This document shows, in pieces, positions 23,951-36,070 of a DNA stretch of 64,000 bases. The number at the start of each line of letters is the position of its first letter. The stretch's first letter is position 1. The translations under genes and the position numbers were made by a program. The notes under the pieces are model-generated. The model did not search any database and was not told the origin of the DNA. It saw nothing but the letters and a program-made list of their open reading frames with translations. The DNA comes from Erigeron canadensis (Eukaryota; Streptophyta; Magnoliopsida; Asterales; Asteraceae), in contig NC_057768.1 of NCBI RefSeq assembly GCF_010389155.1, positions 983,501-1,047,500 of the forward strand. Direction: 5' to 3'.

Positions 23951-24204
23951 CCATCCGTCCCACAAAATGTGTCCACTTTTAAGTTTTCAAAGTCAATTTT
24001 TTGCAACTTTGACCTTTAATATCTTTGTTTGTGTTATATAATAGTCGATGAAAGTTATACCGATATAAACATATGTTAAACTCAATTAATTCATATAACT
24101 TTCATCAAGTATTATGCAACACAAACAAAGATATTCAAGGTCAAAGTCGTAAAAGATTGACTTTGAAAATTTAAAAGTAGACACATTTAGTGGGACGGAG
24201 GGAG
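23949..24204. mobile_element. Stowaway MITE, copy 1
   Basis: Ends CTCCATCCGTCCCAC and GTGGGACGGAGGGAG are inverted and flanked by TA on both sides (23947-23948 and 24205-24206). This is the Tc1/mariner Stowaway signature. The halves are reverse complements (GTCAAAGT... and ACTTTGAC...). The 256-bp element splits the direct repeat, since the sequence after it (TTTAAATCTTGTTA) continues the unit. Confidence 0.85.
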
Positions 24205-24206
24205 TA

Positions 24207-24699
24207 TTTTTAAATCTTGTTAATGTTGAAAGAGTAAAAACACTAACTCGGCTAAAGGTTTTTAATATTTTGCTTCATTTTGAATTTATTTTTTATGAAT
24301 ATTTTAACTTTGCCCTTTAAGATTATTTTTTTTTGTACCACCTTTGCTATAATTAACCATCAAAATATCATCTTTTTCTTAGGATAAATTAGATTACTGA
24401 ATCGACCATTGCCAGTATTGTCATGTTTTATTATTCGAATGCAATGTCTAATAGTTAACTCTAATTTTTGTCACTTAAATAGATGACTTATTCGTTTTTG
24501 AAGTCACCTAAAATGTCATATCAACTATTTTGAACTTGTAGTTTTGATAAACTAATGTAAAGTTATAAACACATTCAGAAATCACCACGTGAGATGAGTA
24601 TTTCCATGTGACTAGATGAAAATAATATATAAAATATAAAAACACAATTCAATGATGTATGAAGGAAGTTAGGTTCTATCTAAAATAGAAAAGGAGCTT
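24207..24699. other. Intergenic
   Basis: AT-rich single-copy-looking DNA. Nothing recognised. Confidence 0.35.
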
Positions 24700-24790
24700 C
24701 ACTCTTGCAAAACATGAGATCGAAACCCTCGACCTCTATTTTGAAAGGCAAGGTTGTTCACTAGTTTTTCAACCTAGCTGGTTGTTATAA
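24700..24790 (-). repeat. tRNA-derived SINE fragment
   Basis: On the minus strand a box-B-like GGGTTTCGATCTCATG (about 24732-24717) follows a box-A-like AGCTAGGTTGAAAAACTAGT (about 24780). This is the promoter layout of a tRNA-derived SINE. Ends are not defined. Confidence 0.4.
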
Positions 24791-26289
24791 TATAATACAA
24801 TGTTTTTAATAGTGGCTTGGGCTTGAGATTGAGATAGGGCTTGGGTTATAAACTTATATATTTTCTTTGTCAAAGTACATAAGTTACATAGCCCAACTTA
24901 ACCTCTCAAGTAGTGAAGTCTCAATATTTTTGTCTCATCTTAATTAATTCAACTTCTGGGTTGCAGTCATGGATAGTTGGGTTTCAGTCCGGTCTAAATA
25001 GAGCCCGTGGCTTTTGGGTTTAATTGGGCTAGTGCGCTCAGTCAGAACTCAGAACAGAATGAACTTTTGCTACGATAATTCATCTCACTTTGAGTTTGTA
25101 TAGTTCAAGAAAATGGCAAATTGCATGGACCGAATCGAACATAATGAAATAAAATTGTTCTGTAAATTTTATGTCATAAACTCATAATGCCATAATGGGG
25201 GTGGATTGATCCTTTAATTTGTTTTAAGGTTAACGTTGTTTAGTATTACTATTCGACGAAAGTTGTTTTAAATTCAATCTACATCATCTATTGCATCAAT
25301 TTTCATTTCTTTAGTCTTTCATGTCTCTTATGGGTTGATGAGTCTTTCTTCCATTTTGTAATTGTATCATATTTTTTATTGCATGGGAGCTTTGTCAAAA
25401 CATTTTAATAAAATTATAGTTGTTCAAAATAAAAAAAACGTAAAAACTCTCATTTCTTTTAATCTTAAAATGAAGTAGATAATGATTTTGTGTTGACTAA
25501 ACAACCTAGAATTATTTTATTTGTTTATTTTTATTCTTATTTATTTCTTTTTTTTTTTTAAATTTTATTTGCAGATTGTTCATTTTTTTTACTCGTTGGC
25601 GAAACAATGATTCGCACTCTCTAGCTAGCTTTTAGCTTGGTCGTAGATCTGACCGCCTAACATTTTTTTAAAAAGAATTCTTTTATGATATCTTTTTGAA
25701 ATAAAATCCTGGTTTTGTATATCTAGGTTAAAATTGAGCTTTAAAATTATGACAAAGCACAATTTATCAAAGTTTTAAAATACACACCGTCTATCGAATA
25801 TATTGATCGAATATATCAATTGATCATATATAGTATTCAAATTATTTACTGCAGTTAAATTACATTACAATGTCTTAAAACTAAAATAAGTATATTTTAA
25901 CAAGTATTTTTGATGAGTTTATTTAGGAAAAACAGTAACGTCGATAGTCTGATAGATAATGTTAGTAACTTTATAAGTAGCAACTACTATCTATCAAAAA
26001 ACTAAAACAAGATTGCAGCTTTCTTTAATCGACATGTGGCTTCATATTAATGCAACACGTGTCTTTTTGGTTATGTTATCTAAAAAGTATATATTTAAAA
26101 ATTAAATAATAATAATCGGAGTACGAATAATAACTATATATAAAATCAAGATATATATCTAAAAATATGAATTTTTAGACGTTCCTGCTAATCCAACTCC
26201 ACTACGGAATTAACCTATTAAATTAGTAAGTTTTATTAAACATATAACTTATATATATAAGGATAATCTGGATGATTATGATTATCTTA
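24791..26289. other. Intergenic
   Basis: No gene with recognisable coding sequence. The base composition is moderately AT-rich and uniform. A short patch near 25590-25660 (TTGGCGAAACAATG, GGTCGTAGATCTGACC) may be repeat debris. Confidence 0.35.
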
Positions 26290-26297
26290 ATCTTAAT

Positions 26298-26995
26298 TAG
26301 GGGTGTTCACGGTTTGGTTTTTCCCCAGTTAAACTGTAAATCGAACCGTTTTAAAAATCGAAAAAACCAAATCATTTTTGAATTTGGTTTTGGGTTTGGT
26401 TTGTAACCAAAACCGAACTAAATATGTGGTTTTTGGTTTGGTTATGGTTATATGATAATGAATTTGGTTAAACCGAAATAACCGAATAACTTATATTATT
26501 ATTATATATTATTATAAATATTTAATGCATATATATTTTTGTATGGATAATTATTGATGTACTTTTTACTTTTTATGTCTATTTGTTTATTATGTTAGCT
26601 TTTTCTTGAAATTAGACTAATTCAATTGACAAACATTGAAGAACTTGATGAATTTTTTTTTAATAATGATGACAAACAACAATTTAGCAGTTTCAGTTAT
26701 GTTTACTTATTTATCCATATTGTGTTTGAAGTCTAAATTACTACTTTGGTGAAAATTGAAATTATAAACCTATTTTGATTGAATACAACTTAGACAAAAA
26801 AAAATGGTGAAATTGTGTTTTTCATATTTGGTTTTTTCGGTTTTAAACCGAAACCGAACCGAATTCTAATTTGGTTTTCGATTTGGTTTTTTAATGTTGA
26901 ATTAGGTTTTGGTTTTAAAAAATCAAAATAAAAAAACCGAAAAATCCGAACCAAATAGACCGAATAACCGAAAACCGAACTGATGAACACCCCTA
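26298..26995. mobile_element. hAT-type MITE with 8-bp target duplication
   Basis: It starts TAGGGGTGTTCACGG and ends GATGAACACCCCTA, inverted ends that fit the hAT rule TAGNG...CNCTA. ATCTTAAT lies on both sides (26290-26297 and 26996-27003). The flank is itself an ATCTTA repeat, which weakens the duplication as proof. The interior is full of AAACCGAA/TTCGGTTT phrases. Non-coding. Confidence 0.75.
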
Positions 26996-27008
26996 ATCTT
27001 AATCTTAA

Positions 27009-28160
27009 TCTTAATACATACTATAAGAGAGTTGAAATAATGACTTATTAACCAATCAAATTTGCTTGATTTCATCAAATTGACTCTCGCTTATGTCATC
27101 ATTTAGATTAACTACAAATTAAAAATCCTAATAATCATTATCCAAATATATTATTATATTAGTATTTGTATTAACTTGTAGAAAAAGTCTCATTAATTTA
27201 CACTTTTTTGTTTTCCATCAATAATTTATACTTTTTAGCCCTGAAAAGTTAACTTATATTTATTTCTAGCCATCAACTTGAGGGAATTTTTTAAAATTTA
27301 CAATCATTTAATTAATTAAAAAATTTTCAAAAATACTATCTACAAAAATTTATTTTAAAACCTAATGACTTATTAACAAATATTAGATTAGATTTTTATA
27401 AATTATAAATATTAATATTTAGTTTAATATTTAATATATACACAATTTAAACTCTAGATAATAATAGATAACGATATACAACATTATTATCCTAAACACA
27501 ATAGTAATCACATAAAATGGGACAATCACAGAACAAAACACGATTTACAACAGACAATTAGTTGAATACTAAATCCAAATCAATATGAATTCCATTCAAG
27601 ATTCATTATATCTCTCAATACAAAAAGTACATAGTTTTCTCCTTTTTTGTATATTAGTTTTACGTATTAATGTTTAAAATTACAGTTGTTACTCAAATCA
27701 AGAGTCATAATTACTATCAAAGAATATAAAAATAATCATAATTGTTATCTAATTATCATAGCACAGGTGATTGAAAATAAACCTATGCGTGTTATGGGTC
27801 CGAATCATGATCAGATACATATACTTGAATGTGAAATACAAGATCACAAGTACGTTTATAATTTAATTCTTAATTATCTTTCACATTTTGATCAGTATAA
27901 CTGGTTTCAAAATATTCTATGATAGATAAACTATTATAGCATGTGTCTTGTGAAATAACTACGACAATAATTACATTAATATGTCTCGGCTAATAATGAC
28001 AGTGATGAACCTATGATTATTGTACTACAATTTGCAAAATATAACACTTAGAACCATATATCTTCAAAATTATAGGCTTTTATGACTTAGTGTATGAAAA
28101 TCTAATATTAATAATATCGTAAACTCCGTGTCCAGTGTTAGACATGGATCTAAAATCTAG
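27009..28160 (+). mobile_element. Non-autonomous Helitron, family 2
   Basis: It starts TCTTAATACATACTATAAGA after A (27008). It ends CCGTGTCCAGTGTTAGACAT GG, ATCTAAAAT and CTAG (28157-28160) before T. The interior follows 17880-19035 nearly base for base (AATGACTTATTAACCAATCA, AGATTAACTACAAATTAAAA). It begins 6 bp after the hAT MITE duplication. Non-coding. Confidence 0.75.
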
Positions 28161-28579
28161 TATAACTTTATAATCTGGGTTCCTCATCTTTCATCATTTT
28201 TTTTTATTTATGATTTTATCTCTTCAACTTTACAAGACCCAGCCAATACCTTGGTAATTCCCTCGTGACCTCACATGTTGAGTTTATCTTCTTTATGCAT
28301 GCATAACATTCAATTTGATTGTAGTAAGAAGGTAAATATTTCAAAGGTTTGACTTTTTTTTTTTTTTTTTTTTTTTTAACTATTGCCAATTTTATAAATT
28401 TATTTTTCATACATATGAATTTCATTGCAGTATCATTCTTTGAAGGATCAGATAATGTTTTTTTTATACAAGTGAATTTTTTTTCACAATCTCCAATTTT
28501 ATGATTACGGGAATTTTTTGCCATTAACTTACTATACTTTTTGAAGAATTCGATTGATTTTTTAAAAGGTCACTTTTTT
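28161..28579. other. Intergenic
   Basis: AT-rich with a poly-T run near 28356-28378. The minus-strand open frame across it is repetitive and lysine-rich and I do not call it a gene. Confidence 0.35.
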
Positions 28580-28745
28580 CATTGTTATTTTTTTTAACAC
28601 CAAAATTTAGGTCAGTGTCATGTCTTTTCATATCTAATTCTAGAGGAAACCTATCTCCATTCCTTAAAGTATTTTGATCACACTAGGATTTGAACTCAAG
28701 AGATATCTCAGTCTTATGTTCCACTGTATGTCAATCCATCTATTG
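28580..28745 (-). mobile_element. tRNA-derived SINE
   Basis: On the minus strand a box A (TTGACATACAGTGGAA, about 28735-28720) is followed by a canonical box B (GAGTTCAAATCCTAG, about 28700-28686), then a body and an A-rich tail (plus-strand T-runs near 28560-28600). This is the layout of a Pol III SINE. Ends are approximate and no target duplication was found. Confidence 0.5.
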
Positions 28746-29436
28746 ATGATTGGTTATCTTTTAAAATAAATATTTAAGCAGCCTGAATTGTTTATCCCAT
28801 TGGGTAAGTTATGTAGTAATTAGGTCTATCTTGATTGTGTTGATTTTTACTTTGAATAGAACCTGCATCCATCTTTACGATATATAGATACGATAGAGAT
28901 GAGGATTATGATTGTGTTATATGCTTATATGATGTATTTGCTATATGCTAAGTTTCTTAGTAGGTTAAAAAGTCGAGGTGCGGTACTGCTAATTAGTTGG
29001 TGAGATTGTTATGTATATCCGAGTCTACCGCATTTTTTCAGCGTTACACACATATATATTGTACTATCAACATTATAGTATTTCAAATTATTTGATGCGT
29101 AATTATCTTATAATAATACCTTTGTCGATGATGGTTACAATTTTATTAATATGCACAATAAACCTTTTGAAATAAATTACGTAAACCATGCATTACGCAC
29201 AGGTATTAACACTAGTTTAATATATAGATAACTAAAACTTGTCTATATATCTTAACATCACCGTGTTTATACCAAATGTTACCATATATAACACAGTCTA
29301 GTTATAACAAATTTGCGCAATTAATATTGTAGGAAACAAAAAATGAATAAAAACATAATTAATTTATATAAGTAGCTAGCTAGGTAATACGACGTAGAAA
29401 TTTTTTTATAAATAGTTATTATTAAAAATTTAATTA
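28746..29436. other. Intergenic, with a Helitron-like end at 29215
   Basis: AT-rich. CATGCATTACGCACAGGTAT then TAACA and CTAG (29212-29215) before T looks like another Helitron 3' end, but I could not place its start. No gene seen. Confidence 0.35.
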
Positions 29437-29560
29437 TCTATACTACTATATAAAATATATAATCCAATGTTGAAAAGTTTACATTTTTTGAGACACGCGA
29501 AATTATCATTTTACCCTTAATGAATTAACTTACACAATCATTGTGCGGGTACTATGCTTG
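29437..29560 (+). mobile_element. Very short family 1 Helitron
   Basis: It starts TCTATACTACTATATAAAAT after A and ends CATTGTGCGGGTACTATGC then TTG(T), with the family 1 terminus slightly decayed. At about 124 bp it keeps little more than the two ends. Confidence 0.5.
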
Positions 29561-29624
29561 TTTAAAATAAAAGCAAATATGAGTTGGATCGAGTTTGGAA
29601 GTAACACGAAGTAATGGGTTTAGT

Positions 29625-29960
29625 TTTTTTTTTTTTGAAATGTGAATTTTGCTTGAGAACTTCGTGTCGCGATTCAACAGCGAGAGGTCTAGCATATGTT
29701 GTCTTAGCCGGGTCCGCGCTAGAGAGCTCCCTCTAAGTAGAAATGCCTATTTCAAATACCCGATGGGGGAAAAACCCCTACTAATCCGCGCGAAGGCACG
29801 ACGATCAATAGGGGTAAACCCTGCCTCCCCAGACTTGAACCTGGATATACCCAAGCCAAACCTTCATAGAAAGACTTCCTTATGTACTTCCCAAGTCTTG
29901 AATCCAAAACCTCCTATTTGTAAGACAAGTACTCAATCACTTGAGCTAACTAGAAAGTAC
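29625..29960 (-). mobile_element. Full-length tRNA-derived SINE with 15-bp target duplication
   Basis: On the minus strand it opens with box A (TTAGCTCAAGTGATTG, about 29950) and box B (TTTTGGATTCAAGACTT, about 29910). A 250-bp body follows and it ends in a poly-A tail (plus-strand T-run 29625-29637). Flanks AGTAATGGGTTTAGT (29610-29624) and AGTAATCGGTTTAGT (29961-29975) match at 14 of 15. Box promoters, A-tail and long duplication together mark LINE-mediated insertion. The plus-strand open frame here is not a gene. Confidence 0.85.
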
Positions 29961-29975
29961 AGTAATCGGTTTAGT

Positions 29976-30451
29976 TTAGAATGACTTTCTCCAATTTTGA
30001 AGCGATCGGAAAAAAAGAGATGGTTTTTATATATTTGGCAGGTTGCTATCTTGAAAAACGTGCTTCGATTCCTTTTTCACCTTTTTCCCTTTTCTTTTTC
30101 TCCTTTCAGTCCTTTCCATTCTCCCCACTTTTGTTCCCCGTTCAGAAATTAAAATTAAAATGGATATACGTATATCTGCCGTTAAAAAAAAAAGGGATAT
30201 ATGTATATCTTTTTGAATTAATCATTTATTTAACTAAAAGTGTCCTTTAATTAATAATCATCTAAATGTAGAGGTAGAAATATGTCTCAAATATCCATGT
30301 TAATTTACTTTTGTCCAATAGTCATTGACTCATAGTCATTCTATATAGAAAAAGTCTTCGGTCCAAAAAGATGAAAGTGAAAGGAGACTCTTTATAAGGC
30401 ATCCTAACACTAGATTCCTTTTACGAAAATTCTCTAGTTAACTACATACAA
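29976..30451. other. Intergenic
   Basis: Pyrimidine-rich then AT-rich, with a duplicated ATATACGTATATCTG-like phrase near 30160-30210. No supported gene. Confidence 0.35.
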
Positions 30452-30725
30452 TCTATATTATCTTATCAAAAAAATAACATTCATATTAAATGTTAAGATA
30501 AAATGTGTAAAGTTAAGATAAAATGTGTAAAATACTCTTAATGATTATATTATACTATTAGTCTTTTAATTATCTTTTTAAAAAATCTTCATTAACCATT
30601 TACGTAATCTTCATTAACCATTTACTACATCACTCGACAACGCTTCTACTACCAACAATCGTCCCCAATCACCACACCGTTGCCGCCGCCACTGATACCA
30701 GCACAGTTAGCGAGTACCGTGCTAG
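30452..30725 (+). mobile_element. Non-autonomous Helitron, family 1
   Basis: It starts TCTATATTATCTTATCAAAA after A (30451) and ends with CACAGTTAGCGAGTACCGTG then CTAG (30722-30725) before T. The interior has the CACCACACCGTTGCCGCCGC block of family 1. It is 274 bp and non-coding. Confidence 0.65.
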
Positions 30726-31484
30726 TATAATACACACATACATAACATATTAACATATGTTAAAATTTAACACTTGATCATCACACATATTGGTGAACGA
30801 TTTCTTACTTAAATTTTAATCGTAAATTACTTAGCTAGCAGAGAGTTAATCATACAACTTGTTCCTAGAAGAGATGTTCCGGTTGAAATATACCAATTGT
30901 CTAGCTAATGGAATGCTCGAGTGCTTGATGTGTTATCAAATTGCCTCCTCGTGACCTCGTGGATCGACATTGACTATGAACCATGCATCACACCGTGAAT
31001 GTGTGGATCCTCATCCCCAAGTTAAAATATCATGAAATGGTGGTTGTCATTTGTCAACACGTACAAATAATGAAACTATATACCGCATTACCGCTAGTAA
31101 TTTAAAGTGTTCTATTGATATAATACAGTTAATTTAATTTGACTATATATGTAAAACAACAATGCTACATAAAGTTCAGTTATTCTTTGGAAAGAAAACC
31201 AAAGTTGATAATGATACGGAAAAAAAAAAAAAAACTCAATGTAATACGTGGCATAAAGATGTAGCTCTTTATATACCAACTTAACAAATAAAGTGATACC
31301 TCCAAATACCCATGTAGTACAACTTTTTTAGCACCAAATGCAAAGTTTACAGGCAAAAATGTCTACTTTTATGATACGATGCACGCTTCCTTTATTAGGT
31401 AATAATTGTACAATGTGGCCATTTCAAAAATGTATGCATGGTGATCAGTACTCGGTACAATTTTAATATACAAATTCAATATTA

Positions 31485-31532
<48 letters not shown>

Positions 31533-31839
31533 TGTACAACTATACATGTCACATGAATCCTTTTAACTAAAAAGATTTTATATATACTCCGATTTAATTT
31601 ATTCTCATATCATATATGCTATGTTACAAACTTACAACGGTTCAAACTATATGACAACAAATTGATCATATATGGTATTTTCATTTTCATTTCCACCTCT
31701 TAAATAATTAAAAAACAAAATGCACATAATTAATTAATTCAATTCTATACACCAAATAAATTGCAAAAAGGGTGCTGCTTGTATCAAATTCGAAAACGGA
31801 AAAAAAAAAAGTGATTTTTTTTTTTGGACTTTAATTTGA
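30726..31839. other. Intergenic, 3' side of the HD-Zip gene
   Basis: Contains a perfect (AT)19 run at 31489-31526. The part next to 31840 is probably 3'-UTR of the HD-Zip gene. No other gene seen. Confidence 0.4.
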
Positions 31840-33554
31840 TCAATGAAGATGTTGAGGATGCTGTTCTGGCCATTGCCAAAAAGCCGGTTGATCTTCGATA
31901 CCATTAAACATGTTACAAAAGCCTTCGTTACCAGCGGTTTGGTTTAACCGCTGGCTTAGGAGATCCGTCGTGGAAGGGTGGTTTTGTAGGAGTTGTGTTA
32001 GGCCCGATGAATTCGGGCCAATGGATGACGTCATGGTAGGGTGGTAGATATTATTGTTTGAAATTTGAGTGTAGAAAATTGGGCTTATTTCTTCTGATGG
32101 CGTCATGGTGCCTGTTACTGTGTTGTTGAGATCACAGCTGTTTTCACTCCCATTACTCCATGATCCTTCTGTTTCTTTGTTGTTTAGATTTATGGGTCTG
32201 ATCCCATTTGATTCTCCACCTTTTACAGCTAACAACTGAAAAGGAAAAACAGAATCTTGATAACTTGTTGTACTATATAGATATATATGATAGTACAATA
32301 TACATATGTTTGATCCAATCTAACTAGTATCAAACAACTTAATTGAAAATGATTAACTAAAAATAAATAAACAAACAGAAAGATTTTGTTTCAAGTTATA
32401 TATGAATTTTTACATTGGTCAAGCTAGTGACAAAGTAATTAAGTTTGATCTATTAATTAGAAGAACAAAATTTCTAAGAATGAAATTTCATGCAAAATTA
32501 ATATTAATTTATGTGTATATATAATCAATGATAAATTCCATGCAAAGTTAATGATAATTGCATACAAATTTTGTTTTGGGACAAGAAATCATCAATTACA
32601 ACCTAAATTTATAATTTAGAAAAAGTTACATTACTAAACTTACGCTTGCACTTTTATAATTGTCATTTTATCATGATGGTTCAGACGTGAACTTTTAATA
32701 TATATAAAATGTACAATTATTTTATTTATGTTAACGGCAGCCACTACGTACAATAGCACATGATAACTAGCTAGAAATAAACTAAAGTTTTTAATTCATT
32801 ACCGTTGTTCTAAAGTTTTGATCTGCGGATGATTAATGAAAATATCAAATGAAGGTAAGTAAATTGCAACATTCTACTCATGATCTTTTTAATTATATAC
32901 ATATATACCTCTGCATGAAGTTTCTTGTTTAGGTTCTTGAGGGCATCATTATCGGCCTTAACGGACTCAAATTGTCTCTTTAACACATCATAATCTTTCT
33001 CCAATTGTTTTGTCTTCCATCTAGCCCTTCTGTTTTGGAACCATATAGCCACTTGCCTTGGCTGCAACCCAAGAGCTCGAGCCAATTGAGTCTTTCTTTC
33101 AGGTTCTAGTTTGTTTCCTAGCTCAAAGCTCTTTTCAAGTGCTTTCACTTGTTCCAAATTCAGCCTTCTTTTTTTCTCCCCGAGCTGCGATCCATCGTCT
33201 TCTGACATGTCATCGTCCGCTGTCCCGCCACGTGTTTCTTCGCACCTTTCCATCCCGGAATACGACATAGATCTTCTCATTAATAGTGTTTGTACACCTG
33301 CATTCACATAATATATTATAACCCTAATTATTATATATATTTTTGAAAAGCAAGTTAATTTACTCATACTTCTGAATTACACGTATGCCTAGGACTGAAC
33401 CAAGATTCTCAAATAACCTTCGATAATTAAGACATATATTGATCTAGCTAGAGAGAGAATGAAAAAAAAAAAAAAAGAAACCTTGGAAATCATGAGGAGA
33501 TTGGTGGTCTTCTTCATAGCCAAAAAACATGGGTTCAGGTGGAAGGAAGGACAT
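31840..33554 (-). CDS. HD-Zip class I transcription factor, ATHB13/ATHB23-like
   Basis: A nuclear DNA-binding protein of the homeodomain-leucine zipper I family, whose dimers bind pseudopalindromic CAATNATTG sites. Three exons: 33554-33482 ([17 protein letters not shown]...), 33297-32909, 32235-31840. All introns are GT-AG and phases agree; 858 nt gives 285 aa, against about 294 for Arabidopsis ATHB13. Exon 2 holds [14 protein letters not shown], the homeodomain from [20 protein letters not shown] through [20 protein letters not shown], and the start of the zipper with heptad leucines. Exon 3 has [19 protein letters not shown], a hallmark of the ATHB13/23 branch, and the C-terminal aromatic motif [10 protein letters not shown]. 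The short first exon was found by reading upstream of exon 2: its join gives DFQ-GVQTLL, matching the family. ATHB13-type genes are linked to leaf shape and stress responses; that role is inferred. Confidence 0.93.
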
Positions 33555-33664
33555 GTCAGTGAAAAAAAGTTTTTTATAACAAAAAAAAAAGAAGAAAAAA
33601 GAAAGCTTTTAAATTAATGTGTAAAGTTAGGCCAAAGTCACAAGGTTTCTGATGAAGCAGCAGG

Positions 33665-33672
33665 TTTATATA
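33665..33672 (-). promoter_or_regulatory. Likely TATA box of the HD-Zip gene
   Basis: TATATAAA on the minus strand, about 110 bases upstream of the start codon, followed by CCTGCTGCTTCATCAG, a plausible transcription start region. Placement is by motif and distance only. Confidence 0.45.
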
Positions 33673-33679
33673 ATTGATA

Positions 33680-36070
33680 TATATAGCTGTATGTATATAT
33701 ATGTGTGTGATAATCTGAGTGATCTTATTGTGGTGTTGGATCTAGCTTGATGTAGAAAGAAAGGAACATGGGGGTGGCAAATACACTAGAGAAACAGCAA
33801 TAAGCTCTTTTTAAACCTCAAAGAGATAAGAGATGGGAGTGAGGTGGGGTGGCTTAATTAATATTTATTCAAATTTCAAAATATTATATTTATATATTTT
33901 GATTTTATTTGCAATATAATTTCCTTACAGATTCTATATATTCACCTGCAATGTGATGCTAAAAATTTTTAATACCAATTGACAAAACAAGCTCACTAGT
34001 GTCATTATCATTTTTGATACTTAATCAACTTAATTACACATTCTTTTTGTGGCCTTTAATTTCTTCGCATATATTAACCTTTGATTATTTTTAAATATGT
34101 CGTCTCGATCAGTCATATCTTTATGTCTATTTTAAGTTCAATTATTATCACTTCTCAAAATTACCGTAATTTCTATTTGTAAGGTGACACATTTCTAGCT
34201 AGTGAAAACCTTGCATATATATATATATATATATATTGTTATCAAACATATTGTACTTCAAATAATATATATTTAACGGATTCGATTCGTATGTTTGTAC
34301 ATGCATCTATTACTTTTATACTCGTGCATATATATATTTATGATTAATGTATTTGGTAATGTGTAAAAATTGAAATGTATGAGATCAGTGATATTCAAAA
34401 AATGGTCCTTTTAGCTTTTAATCAAGGATAGATGGCATAATTCAACCACTACCAAATTAATATATATGTTTGCCTAATCACAAAGTGCATTAACAAAAAA
34501 TGCCTAACTAAAGCTCAAACTTGATAGTTATCGTTCTATATATGAGGTCTGAAATTCGAAAGAAAAAGAAAAAGCGTGTGCCGACAATTCTGCTATACAT
34601 TTTGTCCATAATACAATATGGAAGTCACAAGCCTAATTCTTTTTAGTTGACATGTAGGACTTCATGTCTCTTTACAACTTCAATTAAAATGATAATGCGT
34701 GTAAATAATATTTATGTGGTTTTAAATTCAAAACTATACAAAAGGTATTTGGGATTGAGTTATAAAGTGATTATTTGATTATTGCGTTTGTAAAACGCAA
34801 ATAATTTAAAAAAACGTTTGTATGAAAAAGTGATTATCAGCTATGAAAACGCATATTTTATTTTGTAAACACATATTATATTTTGTAATTGCAATACCAA
34901 ACACCCCACAGAGTGGTGTCACAAACATACAAAGATGGAGAGATTTAATCGATCAAAATGTGTATAAAATCTAGAAAAAACCAACATTTGTTTTTGGTCG
35001 TGTTCAAGATTAGGACCGAACAGTACCGGGAAATCTTATAGTTTGAGGAATTTTTCCGGTTCCATTTAGGTCTCGTATTGATACCACTTAATATGAATAA
35101 CATGTTTTGGTGATTTTTAAAATAATAAATGTTGTTCGCTTATCATGCATTTTCATTCATGTATTTTAATTAGCTAGCATAACCATATTAGACGAATTTT
35201 TTTAAGTTTAATTAATATTAATCAGATTTTGAAGATATTATGACTTTTAAAAAATAGCAATTTAACGAATTAATCTGTGAATGGCCCACCTCATATTAGT
35301 TGTGTTATTTTTCTACTTATAAAAGGAAAAAAGAAGAAAAGAAATAAGTAAAAAGAGACAGTGTCTTTCTTGTGACAACTCATCACATGGGACCCAACCC
35401 CATTAGTTGGAAGGTTGGCGGGGTACCCCCTTCGAAATAGGGTTTAGCATCTTCTATGCAAATTCTAGTTTCAAAAAACCAAAAAATAATACTCTGGCTT
35501 CACATGCCATCGTGTTCCCATGTGCATTTTTCTCTACTCCTCACCACTCCCTCTGTCTCTATAGATTTTTATACATATATAATATATATGCATGTTTATA
35601 CAGCGTACACACGACACACATTACACTTATACATAGTTAGACTCTCGATCCTCTCAATACAATGATCGTTAATTCATTAGTTTTATCATATCAGTATATA
35701 TCAACTCGATCGATTTTTAGAATAATTTTAAAAATTTGACACATCCCTGTCAACGTTTCCTTATTCATCCTTCTATATTTTAAGAATTAAACACAATAAA
35801 AGAAAAAACATATTTACAATAAGTAATAGGTTGGTGGCTCACTGCTAAGGTCTTATACCTTGAAAATATTCACCAGGTTGGTGGCCCACAATAAATCGAA
35901 AAAACATATTTGTCAATATGTAGAAGTGGATTATTGTGGGTTTCGAAAATACTGGGTTTCATCACATACATTCGTCGTTTGAGCTCCGCATACTGCCCAA
36001 TTAAATGTTACTGTGGTCTCGAATGTTAAATACTAACTACTAACTTGTTGTTCAAATATATATATATATA
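33680..36070. other. Long intergenic stretch upstream of the HD-Zip gene
   Basis: No supported gene. 33770-33850 may be proximal promoter of the HD-Zip gene. 34216-34240 is a TA run. The plus-strand frames at 35407-35665 have no recognisable domain. 35829-35900 has GGTGGCTCACTGCTAAGGTC and a second GGTGGCCCACAA, which look like heads of the tRNA-type SINE also seen at 44815 and 62673. Confidence 0.35.

Noticed and set aside
24700..24790. Possible tRNA gene from box-A/box-B-like motifs (also 28580, 44815, 62673)
   Set aside because: No cloverleaf can be folded by eye; the motifs are degenerate and fit SINE heads.
29649..29984. 111-codon open frame, arginine-rich
   Set aside because: It lies antisense inside a complete SINE with a target duplication.
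35407..35665. Two plus-strand frames of 69-77 codons upstream of the HD-Zip gene
   Set aside because: No domain, overlapping in two frames, and low-complexity ends; not enough support.
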